DNA of 64,000 nucleotides from Paenalcaligenes niemegkensis. Lineage in GTDB: Bacteria; Pseudomonadota; Gammaproteobacteria; Burkholderiales; Burkholderiaceae_B. The notes under the pieces were generated by a model. That model saw only the letters and a list, made by a program, of their open reading frames with translations. It was not told the DNA's origin and ran no database searches. The translations under genes and the position numbers were made by a program. How positions within the stretch are numbered: the first letter of the stretch is position 1; each line of letters starts with the position of its first letter. The stretch lies in contig NZ_JAKGCT010000003.1 in the NCBI RefSeq assembly GCF_022230885.1, positions 1-64,000 on the forward strand, in the 5' to 3' direction. This document shows, in pieces, positions 51,328-57,448 of the stretch.

Positions 51328-51741
51328 TTTCTTTTTCCCATAGCCGACACCAGTCTTCAATATTTTTGGTGCTTGTTAGGTGCTCGCACTCGGCGATCAT
51401 CTGACGGGCGAAGTCAGCTTTTCCTGTGTAATAGCCGGGGTTTTTTGCCACTCCATCCAACATTTGAATATTCGTTGTTTTTCTTTTTGTTTTGGGTCTT
51501 TTTTGTGTCTCGATAATGCCGCCTGAACGGCAAGCTGTTTTCTGGCTCTCTGAAGCTCCACGTCGCGGGACGCTATCGCCGTTGCGTTCGCATTAGCCTC
51601 GCAGGCCTCAAGAGCGGACGCAATTCCATCTCTGCTATTGAGGCATAGACCTATTAAAGCATTGTCTATTTCAAGCAGGCAGGCAAAGCAAAAAAGCTGT
51701 AAGAAAATTTCGTTAACCTCATCATTACCCTCATGGTCCAC
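51320..51741 (-). pseudogene. Hypothetical prophage protein, frame broken at an A6 run
   Basis: A paralogue of the gene at 50411-50782. As read from the GTG at 51741 it stops at 51397 after 114 residues. Shifting -1 at the run 51441-51446 (six T on the plus strand) continues it as NPGYYTGKADFARQMIAECE and IEDWCRLWEKENG to 51320. This matches the paralogue's FARSMLEKE and IEAWCREWKK and gives about 140 residues. The stop then overlaps the next start by 8 bp. The frame is also open upstream of the GTG (WAQKAEPSEILSLAWTLRN), so the start may be further left. Function unknown. Confidence 0.55.
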
Positions 51742-51809
51742 TGAGTTTCTTAAGGTCCAAGCGAGACTCAGAATTTCTGATGGCTCTGCTTTTTGCGCCC
51801 AGTCTGGGG

Positions 51810-52139
51810 CTATCGGGTGACCGCTCTGGCACCGAACATCGATATTTTTTTGGCACGTAATTCATCGATAAGACCCCTACTTTCTTGAATATACTTATAA
51901 AAGCCTTTTAAGCCTTCTTCAAATTCATTCGCGCTTCCGACTGCTGGCATCTTGTCGTAAGCGCTTTTCCCTAGACTCCATAAGGCCTCACGGTCTGAGT
52001 CTTCTCCTCTCCCTATGTCCCAACCGTCCAAGCCATTCTCTCCGCCGGCTAATAGAAAATCACAATTAGGATTGTCTCCTGAGAAGGTTGTAAATGGGTT
52101 GTATATGAGTAATTTGGTTGGAGCATGAGGGCGGTCCAT
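51810..52139 (-). CDS. Hypothetical prophage protein
   Basis: A 109-residue protein of unknown function, encoded directly downstream of the repressor on the same strand. It has an Asp/Gly-rich middle (GENGLDGWDIGRGEDSDREAL) and a C-terminal helix (GFYKYIQESRGLIDELRAKK). Genes in this position are often expressed in the lysogen, which would make it a candidate lysogenic-conversion or superinfection gene. That is inference from position only. Confidence 0.5.
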   Translation of the reverse strand: MDRPHAPTKLLIYNPFTTFSGDNPNCDFLLAGGENGLDGWDIGRGEDSDREALWSLGKSAYDKMPAVGSANEFEEGLKGFYKYIQESRGLIDELRAKKISMFGARAVTR

Positions 52140-52169
52140 CAGCGTTTTTCCTTATCTTTGCTGTGACTA

Positions 52170-52547
52170 TTAAGAGGATTCGTTTTGTTGAGCCAGGCAT
52201 CCCGCCACAAATCGTTTAATCGTCGTTTCTAGGTCTCGCCTATCACTATCTGACAGGCGCTTAATGTCGTCTAGCGAAACGCTGGGGAAGGGCCATTCAA
52301 CGAGACCATCTTCTTGCGCGACATAACCAGGCAGCGGTGTCCCTTCGCCAGTTGCAATCCACATCGGGTCAATTTTTGCCGCTCGTCCAATGCGCACAGC
52401 TACGTCTAGGCTGATGTTATTGACGTTTCCATTTCTCCAGTCGGTAACTGCGGCTCGGCTTACTTTCGCTTGTCGCGCCAATTCAGCGGCAGACCACCGC
52501 TTTTCGTGAAGAAGAAGTTCAATGCGTTTGGATAATGGAGTATTCAT
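52170..52547 (-). CDS. CI-like phage repressor (XRE family HTH)
   Basis: A 125-residue DNA-binding protein. The N-terminal XRE helix-turn-helix (about 5-65) reads KRIELLLHEKRWSAAELARQAKVSRAAVTDWRNGNVNNISLDVAVRIGRAAKIDPMWIATGEG. The rest is short and shows no Ser-Lys peptidase domain of the LexA/CI type, so induction probably does not use RecA-stimulated self-cleavage; an antirepressor such as the ORF6N protein may act instead. It is divergent from the Cro-like gene across a 72-bp operator region. Confidence 0.85.
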   Translation of the reverse strand: MNTPLSKRIELLLHEKRWSAAELARQAKVSRAAVTDWRNGNVNNISLDVAVRIGRAAKIDPMWIATGEGTPLPGYVAQEDGLVEWPFPSVSLDDIKRLSDSDRRDLETTIKRFVAGCLAQQNESS

Positions 52548-52550
52548 TTT

Positions 52551-52610
52551 GTTAGGTTACCTTAACAATAGTTAGATGTGGCTTGCATAATACTGTTAGA
52601 TTGAATTAAC
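52551..52610. promoter_or_regulatory. Repressor/Cro switch: two 16-bp operators and a rightward promoter
   Basis: Two 16-bp sites share the form GTTAG-TT---TTAAC: GTTAGGTTACCTTAAC (52551-52566) and GTTAGATTGAATTAAC (52595-52610). Both have GTTA/TAAC ends. A third partial site, GTTAGATG, starts at 52571. A rightward promoter, TTAACA (52562-52567), 18 bp, CATAAT (52586-52591), has its -35 box inside the first site and its start inside the second. Confidence 0.65.
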
Positions 52611-52619
52611 ATCTACAGT

Positions 52620-52850
52620 ATGAATACACAGCACTCAGACCAAAATGATCTCCGGCCTTTGCTTTTGGCAATCCTTCAGGCAGGTATCCGCCAAGCTGAC
52701 ATAGCACGTCGCCTTGGCGTTTCTCGCGCCATGATCTGTGACGCCGCCAAACCTTCGAATAAACCGTGGATGCCCACCTACGCGAACGGACGGGCGCTGG
52801 TAGCTATGCATCGTGAGGTGTGTGGCTCAGAAGGGGGCGCTCATGCGTGA
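52620..52850 (+). CDS. Cro-like HTH protein
   Basis: A 76-residue small DNA-binding protein with a helix-turn-helix AGIRQADIARRLGVSRAMICDAA at about residues 19-42. It is divergent from the CI-like repressor and is the first rightward gene, the position of Cro. No ribosome-binding site is evident; the predicted leader is only about 22 nt. Confidence 0.75.
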   Translation: MNTQHSDQNDLRPLLLAILQAGIRQADIARRLGVSRAMICDAAKPSNKPWMPTYANGRALVAMHREVCGSEGGAHA

Positions 52851-52995
52851 CTTCACTCAGGGCGGCTATACCGGAGCGGTCGATACAGGCCCAAAACCTA
52901 CACCTGATCCGCTTCCGGAGGGGCTGTATCGCCTGATGCCTCTGTGCCCCCAGAGTTCGCCGATGAAGCGCGAACCGAACATCTTATTCGCATAG
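52843..52995 (+). CDS. Hypothetical small prophage protein
   Basis: A 50-residue reading frame starting MRDFTQGGYTGAVDTGPKPT. It overlaps the Cro-like gene by 8 bp, as real neighbours in this prophage do. It is rich in Pro/Gly and has no recognised motif. Confidence 0.4.
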   Translation: MRDFTQGGYTGAVDTGPKPTPDPLPEGLYRLMPLCPQSSPMKREPNILFA

Positions 52996-53008
52996 GGCCA
53001 GACAACGT

Positions 53009-53089
53009 ATGAACGCCCTAGACATCATCCTGGCCGCCTTCATTGCTCTGGCGGCAGTAATCACTTTTGACTGGCCGAGGCTGCCATGA
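53009..53089 (+). CDS. Possible 26-residue hydrophobic microprotein
   Basis: The frame MNALDIILAAFIALAAVITF continues as DWPRLP and is nearly one membrane helix. Its stop overlaps the start of the replication gene by 4 bp (ATGA), so it may be translated and coupled to that gene. Support is otherwise weak. Confidence 0.35.
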   Translation: MNALDIILAAFIALAAVITFDWPRLP

Positions 53090-53823
53090 GCAGACTATTA
53101 ATTGACGAAAACCCGCTGCAGGTGCTGCCTGATCTAGCGGTGGCTATCGGTTTGAATGAAGCGATTGTGCTGCAGCAGATCCACTATTGGCTTCGAAAGA
53201 GCAACGTGGTTATTGATGGTGAGCGCTGGGTACACAACACGGTTCAGCAGTGGCAAGAGCAGTTCCCTTTTTGGTCGGCAGATACGGTTCGCAGGACGCT
53301 GGCCAGCCTGAAAAAGAAGGGGCTTTTGGTCGCTGAAAGACACGGAAAAAGTCGCTTCGATCGGACAAATTATTACCGAATTGACCGCGCTGTTCTTGCC
53401 ACCTTCGATGATAGCAATTTGCAATGTTCAGATGATGGCATTTTGCAATGTTCAGATGATTGCAAATTGCCATGTTGTTATATAGACAGAGACTACCCAG
53501 AGACTACCCAGAGAAAAGGGGACGATGACTCTGAAACCGACTGCAAACCCGATGTTCCACCATTCGATATTTTCTGGTCTGCCTACCCAAAAAAAGTTGC
53601 CAAGCAGAGTGCTGAAAAAGCGTTTAAAAAAATCAAACCGAACGCGGAGCTTTTGCAAACCATTTTGCAGTCACTTGCTCGGTTCAAGGAATGCCGAGGT
53701 TGGAAGAAAGACGGCGGCGAATTCATCCCTAACCCAGCCACCTGGCTGAACGGTCAGCGATGGAATGATGAGCTAGGTGACGCTGGTGACTCGTCTGACG
53801 ATCCGTTTGAGGGGGCGATATGA
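53086..53823 (+). CDS. Phage replication initiation protein with internal direct repeats
   Basis: A 245-residue protein. The N-terminal 110 residues form a winged-helix region (LAVAIGLNEAIVLQQIHYWL, RWVHNTVQQWQEQFPFWSADTVRRTLASLKKKGLLV), as in phage replication organisers. The middle (about 107-131) is an in-frame repeat of eight residues (DDSNLQCS, DDGILQCS, DDCKLPCC), produced by three 24-bp DNA repeats at 53407-53478. The C-terminal part (FDIFWSAYPKKVAKQSAEKAFKKI, then FIPNPATWLNGQRWND) matches a domain found at the end of many phage replication proteins. It is followed two genes later by a DnaB-type helicase. Confidence 0.8.
   Translation: MSRLLIDENPLQVLPDLAVAIGLNEAIVLQQIHYWLRKSNVVIDGERWVHNTVQQWQEQFPFWSADTVRRTLASLKKKGLLVAERHGKSRFDRTNYYRIDRAVLATFDDSNLQCSDDGILQCSDDCKLPCCYIDRDYPETTQRKGDDDSETDCKPDVPPFDIFWSAYPKKVAKQSAEKAFKKIKPNAELLQTILQSLARFKECRGWKKDGGEFIPNPATWLNGQRWNDELGDAGDSSDDPFEGAI
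53407..53478 (+). repeat. Three 24-bp direct repeats inside the replication gene (candidate origin iterons)
   Basis: Consecutive units GATGATNGCAWWTTGCAATGTTCA at 53407-53430 and 53431-53454 differ at three positions. The third unit (53455-53478) is diverged in its second half. Each carries the palindrome TTGCAA or a near copy. Lambda-type phages place origin iterons inside the O gene, which makes this a candidate origin. Confidence 0.6.
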
Positions 53824-54164
53824 GGGGGCAGACTGAAATTATTCAACTTCGTCTGTCTGGCTACAAGCCGTTGCTAGTTTGGGTATTTGTGCTGCAGATC
53901 CCTTGCCGAACAGATTTCTTTTGGGATGCTGAGAGCTCTATCGAGTTGAACGGAATGCCAGAGATTCACATTGGAGTTGACGACAGTATTGCTGGTCTCG
54001 ATTTCCGCTTTTTATACGATGTGACGGTGTTGCTCCAGGGCGTAGACATCGACCGACTCAGGGCAGCGTTCAGACGTATACGCCAATTTTCGCCACGTCG
54101 CATCGTCACATCCACCCCAACAATGCTTAACGACACAAAGGAAATGCAATGCATAGCAGCGTAG
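53820..54164 (+). CDS. Hypothetical prophage protein in the replication module
   Basis: A 114-residue protein of unknown function, overlapping the replication gene by 4 bp and the helicase gene by 16 bp. The composition is mixed, with a beta-rich centre (MPEIHIGVDDSIAGLDFRFLYDVTVLLQGVD) and a basic C-terminal part (RLRAAFRRIRQFSPRRI). Confidence 0.55.
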   Translation: MRGQTEIIQLRLSGYKPLLVWVFVLQIPCRTDFFWDAESSIELNGMPEIHIGVDDSIAGLDFRFLYDVTVLLQGVDIDRLRAAFRRIRQFSPRRIVTSTPTMLNDTKEMQCIAA

Positions 54165-55105
54165 TGCCGATCATCACCCCAGACACGTTCGATTTCAAAG
54201 CCTACATGCAGGCCACTGAGCCTCAGGTAAAAGTTCAGTCTGCCGATGCGTGGCGTGCCGAATTGATCAAGTCGCTGCGAGATGGCGACAAAATCATCGG
54301 TGCAAAGCTACCGTGGGCCAAGACTCACGATCACCTACGTTTCCGTGGGGGCGAGGTGACGCTTTGGCAGGGGATTAACGGGCATGGCAAATCTCAGATG
54401 CTCGGTCAGGCAGCGCTCTGGTTCGCGGCACAGGGTGAGCGGGTGTGTATCGCTAGTTTCGAGATGAAACCGGTATCGACTCTGAAGCGCACGCTGCGAC
54501 AATTCGCGATGAACGATGCGCCCGGTGAGACAGCAATAAACCATTTAATGGACTGGGCGCAGGATAAGTTCTGGCTGTATGACCAGTTGGGCAGTGTCAC
54601 GCCAGAAATGATTTACGCCGTCATTCGCTATTGCGCTACCAAATTAAAAATCAAACACATGGTGATTGATAGCCTGATGAAGTGCGTACGTGGTGAGGAT
54701 GACCACAACGGGCAAAAGGATTTCGTCGACATGCTGACCAGCCTAGCGCGTGAATACAACATCCACATTCATATCGTGCACCACGTCCGGAAGGGCGAGA
54801 ACGAAGATAAGGTGCCAGGAAAGTTTGATAGCAAGGGTACTGGTGCCGTCGTTGATCAGGTTGATCAGATGCTCACAGTTTGGCGCAACAAGAAAAAGGA
54901 GCGTGCGGTAGAGAAAGCACAGCGAACTGGTGAGGTGATCGACGATAAAACACAAAACAGCCCTGATGCTTTATTGATCTGCGATAAGAACCGTCACGGT
55001 GAATGGGAGGGAACCATTGCTCTCTGGTACCACGCCCCCAGCCTGCAGTACACCGGTGACAACCGACGCCTTCCACTGGATATCACCAGGAGACAGCATG
55101 AGTGA
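54149..55105 (+). CDS. DnaB-type replicative helicase domain protein
   Basis: A 318-residue RecA-fold ATPase corresponding to the C-terminal helicase domain of DnaB, without the DnaB N-terminal collar domain. Walker A is LWQGINGHGKSQML (about residues 73-86); EMKPVSTLKRTLRQ and the Walker B strand KHMVIDSLMKCV follow; HIHIVHHVRKGENEDKVPGKFDSKGTGAVVDQVDQMLTVWRN matches the H3/H4 region and arginine finger area. It probably acts as the phage helicase at the origin in the preceding gene. Confidence 0.85.
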   Translation: MHSSVVPIITPDTFDFKAYMQATEPQVKVQSADAWRAELIKSLRDGDKIIGAKLPWAKTHDHLRFRGGEVTLWQGINGHGKSQMLGQAALWFAAQGERVCIASFEMKPVSTLKRTLRQFAMNDAPGETAINHLMDWAQDKFWLYDQLGSVTPEMIYAVIRYCATKLKIKHMVIDSLMKCVRGEDDHNGQKDFVDMLTSLAREYNIHIHIVHHVRKGENEDKVPGKFDSKGTGAVVDQVDQMLTVWRNKKKERAVEKAQRTGEVIDDKTQNSPDALLICDKNRHGEWEGTIALWYHAPSLQYTGDNRRLPLDITRRQHE

Positions 55106-55694
55106 TTTTACGGCTGTGATTGAGCAGCCATTATTCGACACTACACATCAGGCGCTGGCTTTTGCGTTTCGACGCTCGAATGGGGCTGTAAGCCGCCCGA
55201 TGATGAACAGGCTGGCCAGCGCAGGCAGCAGTAGTGATCGTGGGCTCGGGGGCGATGATGGCGTAGCTCAGGCAGGCTTGATTCTGCGACGCCTAACGCA
55301 GCTCGGACCTCTGCACGTTGCAATATTGAAGGCACGCTACGGTGTGCGTGAGCGGATTTGCTCTTGCTGCGAGCAGCCCGCTCCACACTTTGAGTGGCTG
55401 GGAGCGATTCGCACAGTATCTGAGACAGGTTATGCACGGCTGAGTATGCCAAGCGTCACGCCAGAAATGGTTAGGGATTTAGCGATACGGTATTACTCGA
55501 CACCAAAACACCCGCTGGAGGATATAGGTAGCAGGCATGGTGTTAGCTTGTCTACGGCCTCAAGGGCTAATGGTGAGATTGTGCTATGGCTTCGTGGGCC
55601 GCGCAAGAGTAAAGACAATCAGCAAGGGGAAGAAGCAGCGGCATATAGTGGTGCTGACTCGTTGCTTAGGTCTGTCGGGCTGGTTGTTGATTGA
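55098..55694 (+). CDS. HTH protein at the end of the early operon, possible late regulator
   Basis: A 198-residue protein, overlapping the helicase gene by 8 bp, with AGGAG before its ATG. The middle holds a cysteine cluster ICSCCEQPAPH that could bind zinc. The C-terminal part (LEDIGSRHGVSLSTASRANGEIVLWL) looks like a helix-turn-helix. Its place just before terminators and the late head genes is that of Q-type antiterminators in lambdoid phages. I cannot assign it to a named family, so the role is inference. Confidence 0.5.
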   Translation: MSDFTAVIEQPLFDTTHQALAFAFRRSNGAVSRPMMNRLASAGSSSDRGLGGDDGVAQAGLILRRLTQLGPLHVAILKARYGVRERICSCCEQPAPHFEWLGAIRTVSETGYARLSMPSVTPEMVRDLAIRYYSTPKHPLEDIGSRHGVSLSTASRANGEIVLWLRGPRKSKDNQQGEEAAAYSGADSLLRSVGLVVD

Positions 55695-55780
55695 GCATGG
55701 AAAAGGCTAGGGGTTGCGCTTGAAAGAAATGCATGTCAGAATGGCCTCATATTCGTAGTCTCATAGCTACGCCCAGAGAA

Positions 55781-55809
55781 AGCCCGCCAAGAAATTGAGC
55801 GGGTTTTTT
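55781..55809 (+). terminator. Terminator at the end of the early operon
   Basis: The stem AGCCCGC / GCGGGTT with an 11-nt loop is followed by a run of six T residues (55804-55809). It lies 87 nt after the last early gene. Confidence 0.8.
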
Positions 55810-55820
55810 GCGTTATACGC

Positions 55821-55910
55821 ATGGGGTAGCTCAGTGGATAGAGAGCTTGCAAGTCCTGCAATCAGGGCGCATCAACGCAAGAGGTCGCTGGTTCAATCCC
55901 AGCCCCCATC
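55821..55910 (+). tRNA. tRNA-like sequence with abnormal anticodon/variable region
   Basis: The ends pair (ATGGGG 55821-55826 with CCCCAT 55904-55909). The D-arm TAGCTCAGTGGATAGAG and the T arm GCTGG-TTCAATC-CCAGC are typical of a tRNA, with variable-loop-like AGGTC before the T arm. The anticodon part is not normal. Either CTTGC/GCAAG closes a 26-nt loop, or TTGC/GCAA closes a 7-nt loop without U33 and leaves a 24-nt extra arm. No CCA is encoded. The amino acid cannot be assigned; it may be a pseudo-tRNA or a tRNA-like regulator. Confidence 0.45.
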
Positions 55911-55921
55911 CGAATAACCAA

Positions 55922-55940
55922 ACTACGAAACTTTCGTAGT
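55922..55940. repeat. Palindrome beside the tRNA-like sequence
   Basis: ACTACGAAA and TTTCGTAGT form a perfect inverted repeat around a single C, 11 nt after the tRNA-like sequence. It could be a protein-binding site or a small hairpin. Confidence 0.5.
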
Positions 55941-55958
55941 ATCCCACCGCTTCAACTT

Positions 55959-55989
55959 ACCCGCCCTTCAATTGATCGGCGGGTTTTTT
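55959..55989 (+). terminator. Second Rho-independent terminator before the late genes
   Basis: The stem ACCCGCC (55959-55965) / GGCGGGT (55978-55984) with a 12-nt loop is followed by six T residues. Late genes begin 17 nt later, so a late regulator would have to read through it or start after it. Confidence 0.85.
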
Positions 55990-56005
55990 ATTGGAGATTA
56001 CCTAT

Positions 56006-56308
56006 ATGAGTCGTAGAAGCTTCTTACGTGGTTCGCTTGGCGCATTGGCTGCTGCCGTAGCAACACCTGTTATCGCTAGAGCCGGGGTACATACCCCGAA
56101 AGACGTGGATGTGCCCTTTCCTGGTATGTCATCAAGCGAGATAGCCGATCACATTACAAATGCCCTGGCGACTGAAACGCCCTTTGTAATTCAAGATGGC
56201 GTTACCCGTATGGATGGCTCCTTTATCAATAGCCATACCGTCAAGGTAAAGGTCGACCAGCAAGGGCGCCCCTGGATGGCGGGCATCGGCTTGGGAGATG
56301 CCCTTTAA
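56006..56308 (+). CDS. Prophage protein with a twin-arginine (Tat) signal
   Basis: A 100-residue protein starting MSRRSFLRGSLGALAAAVATP, a textbook Tat signal with SRRSFLR and a hydrophobic core, ending at an Ala-rich cleavage region (VIARAG). The mature part is short (about 70 residues) and looks beta-rich (HTVKVKVDQQGRPWMAGIGLGDAL). Function unknown. The start at 56006 is chosen because the Tat motif begins there. Its stop overlaps the next start (TAATG). Confidence 0.65.
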   Translation: MSRRSFLRGSLGALAAAVATPVIARAGVHTPKDVDVPFPGMSSSEIADHITNALATETPFVIQDGVTRMDGSFINSHTVKVKVDQQGRPWMAGIGLGDAL

Positions 56309-56505
56309 TGGCACGATGCACATACTGCGGTAAGGGCCATGCAGTAGCGCTATGCCCACACACATACGCGGGTAACGCTGCCAGAGCGAACCTTCGGTGC
56401 TCCTACTGCGGCAGCAAGGCGCACACAATCACATATTGCCTGAAGACCTATGCTGGTTTGAGTAACAGGCGAAAGAATCCTAACGGAGAGTTTCTGGATG
56501 GCTAG
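56308..56505 (+). CDS. Small protein with two CCHC zinc knuckles
   Basis: A 65-residue protein made of two copies of a zinc-knuckle unit. The first is CTYCGKGHAVALC (CX2CX3HX4C). The second is CSYCGSKAHTITYC, with the CX2CX4HX4C spacing of retroviral nucleocapsid knuckles. Each is followed by the shared HTYAG/KTYAG. A nucleic-acid-binding role is likely from the motif. It sits directly before the HNH nuclease and terminase genes, overlapping HNH by 8 bp, which suggests a role in packaging or head assembly. Confidence 0.75.
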   Translation: MARCTYCGKGHAVALCPHTYAGNAARANLRCSYCGSKAHTITYCLKTYAGLSNRRKNPNGEFLDG

Positions 56506-56872
56506 ACGGCCTCAGCGCCCATGCCGAGCAATAGACTGCAGCCAGCTGCATCGCAATGCACACGGCTACTGCGACACCCATGCTCACCTTGCGACAGAGT
56601 GGCGAAAACGCCCGGGTGAGTCTGGTCGAGGTGGCAGGCCTTGGCGAAGGCTGCGTGAGCAGGTGCTCAAGCGCGATGGCTATCTCTGCCAGTGCGATGA
56701 CTGTAGAGAGCGACTGTTACCACTAGTAGCGCATGAGGTGGATCACATCGATAACAGGCGTGGGCTAGATGGCAAGCTCAATGACAGCCCAAGGAATCTC
56801 CGCTCGGTGAACCGGGACTGCCACAAGCGGATCACGCAGGCGCAGGCAATGAAGGCCAGAGGGACAGGGTAG
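56498..56872 (+). CDS. HNH endonuclease
   Basis: A 124-residue HNH nuclease. The N-terminus has cysteine/histidine pairs (CRAIDCSQLHRNAHGYCDTH). The catalytic core is WRRLREQVLKRDGYLCQC, AHEVDHIDNRRG and NLRSVNRDCHKRIT. In HK97-type phages an HNH protein encoded next to the terminase is needed for cos cleavage. Its position just upstream of the terminase small subunit fits that role. Confidence 0.9.
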   Translation: MARRPQRPCRAIDCSQLHRNAHGYCDTHAHLATEWRKRPGESGRGGRPWRRLREQVLKRDGYLCQCDDCRERLLPLVAHEVDHIDNRRGLDGKLNDSPRNLRSVNRDCHKRITQAQAMKARGTG

Positions 56873-56960
56873 GGGGGTGGTCAAATCTCTAGGGCTTTTT
56901 ATTACGGACACCTGCCGCCCCGTCAATTTTTTACACCCGCGAAAAATGAAATTCAGGAGT
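56871..56960 (+). other. Candidate cos/packaging region between HNH and terS
   Basis: A non-coding stretch between the HNH and small-terminase genes, with a G-run, GGTCAAATCTCTAGGGC (56879-56895) and an AT-rich block with AAAAATGAAA. From memory, very similar sequence precedes P27-type terminase genes in many phages, which would fit a cos site. No cut position can be assigned. Confidence 0.4.
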
Positions 56961-56967
56961 TGAGACG

Positions 56968-57447
56968 ATGGCAGGAGTTGCTGGCCGGTCTGGCCGTAGG
57001 CCAAAACCGGTTGAGCGCAAGGTCGCCGCGGGCAATCCAGGCAAGCGAGCACTGAACCGTGCGGCGCCTAAATTTAATGAAATCGTTAACATCGACCCGC
57101 CAGAGTGGCTGGATGAAATAAGCCGTGAGCTGTGGTTGCATTTAGCGCCACTGCTTTGTGCTCAGCAGGTTCTGCAGGCTACCGATATTCAAAACCTCGA
57201 ACTGTACTGCGCCGCATACGGTCGGTTTCGCGAGGCCCAGACCCATATTGCGGAGAACGGCATTGTAATGACGAACGATCAAGGTACCGCTACGAAGAAT
57301 CCGGCCGCGACGATCATCAACGAGGCAACACGTCAGATGGCGACATTCGGATCGCTGCTCGGGCTAGATCCGTCCAGTCGGCAGCGGTTGCTGGGTCCAC
57401 AGACGCCCGTCGCTGGCGCTGAGCTGTCTGAAATTTTGGGGATGTGA
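56968..57447 (+). CDS. terS: Terminase small subunit, P27 family
   Basis: A 159-residue DNA-recognition subunit of the packaging motor. The N-terminal pattern [25 protein letters not shown], then [20 protein letters not shown] and [46 protein letters not shown], matches phage terminase small subunits of the P27 type. It is directly followed (1 nt) by the large subunit. Confidence 0.92.
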   Translation: MAGVAGRSGRRPKPVERKVAAGNPGKRALNRAAPKFNEIVNIDPPEWLDEISRELWLHLAPLLCAQQVLQATDIQNLELYCAAYGRFREAQTHIAENGIVMTNDQGTATKNPAATIINEATRQMATFGSLLGLDPSSRQRLLGPQTPVAGAELSEILGM

Positions 57448-57448
57448 C

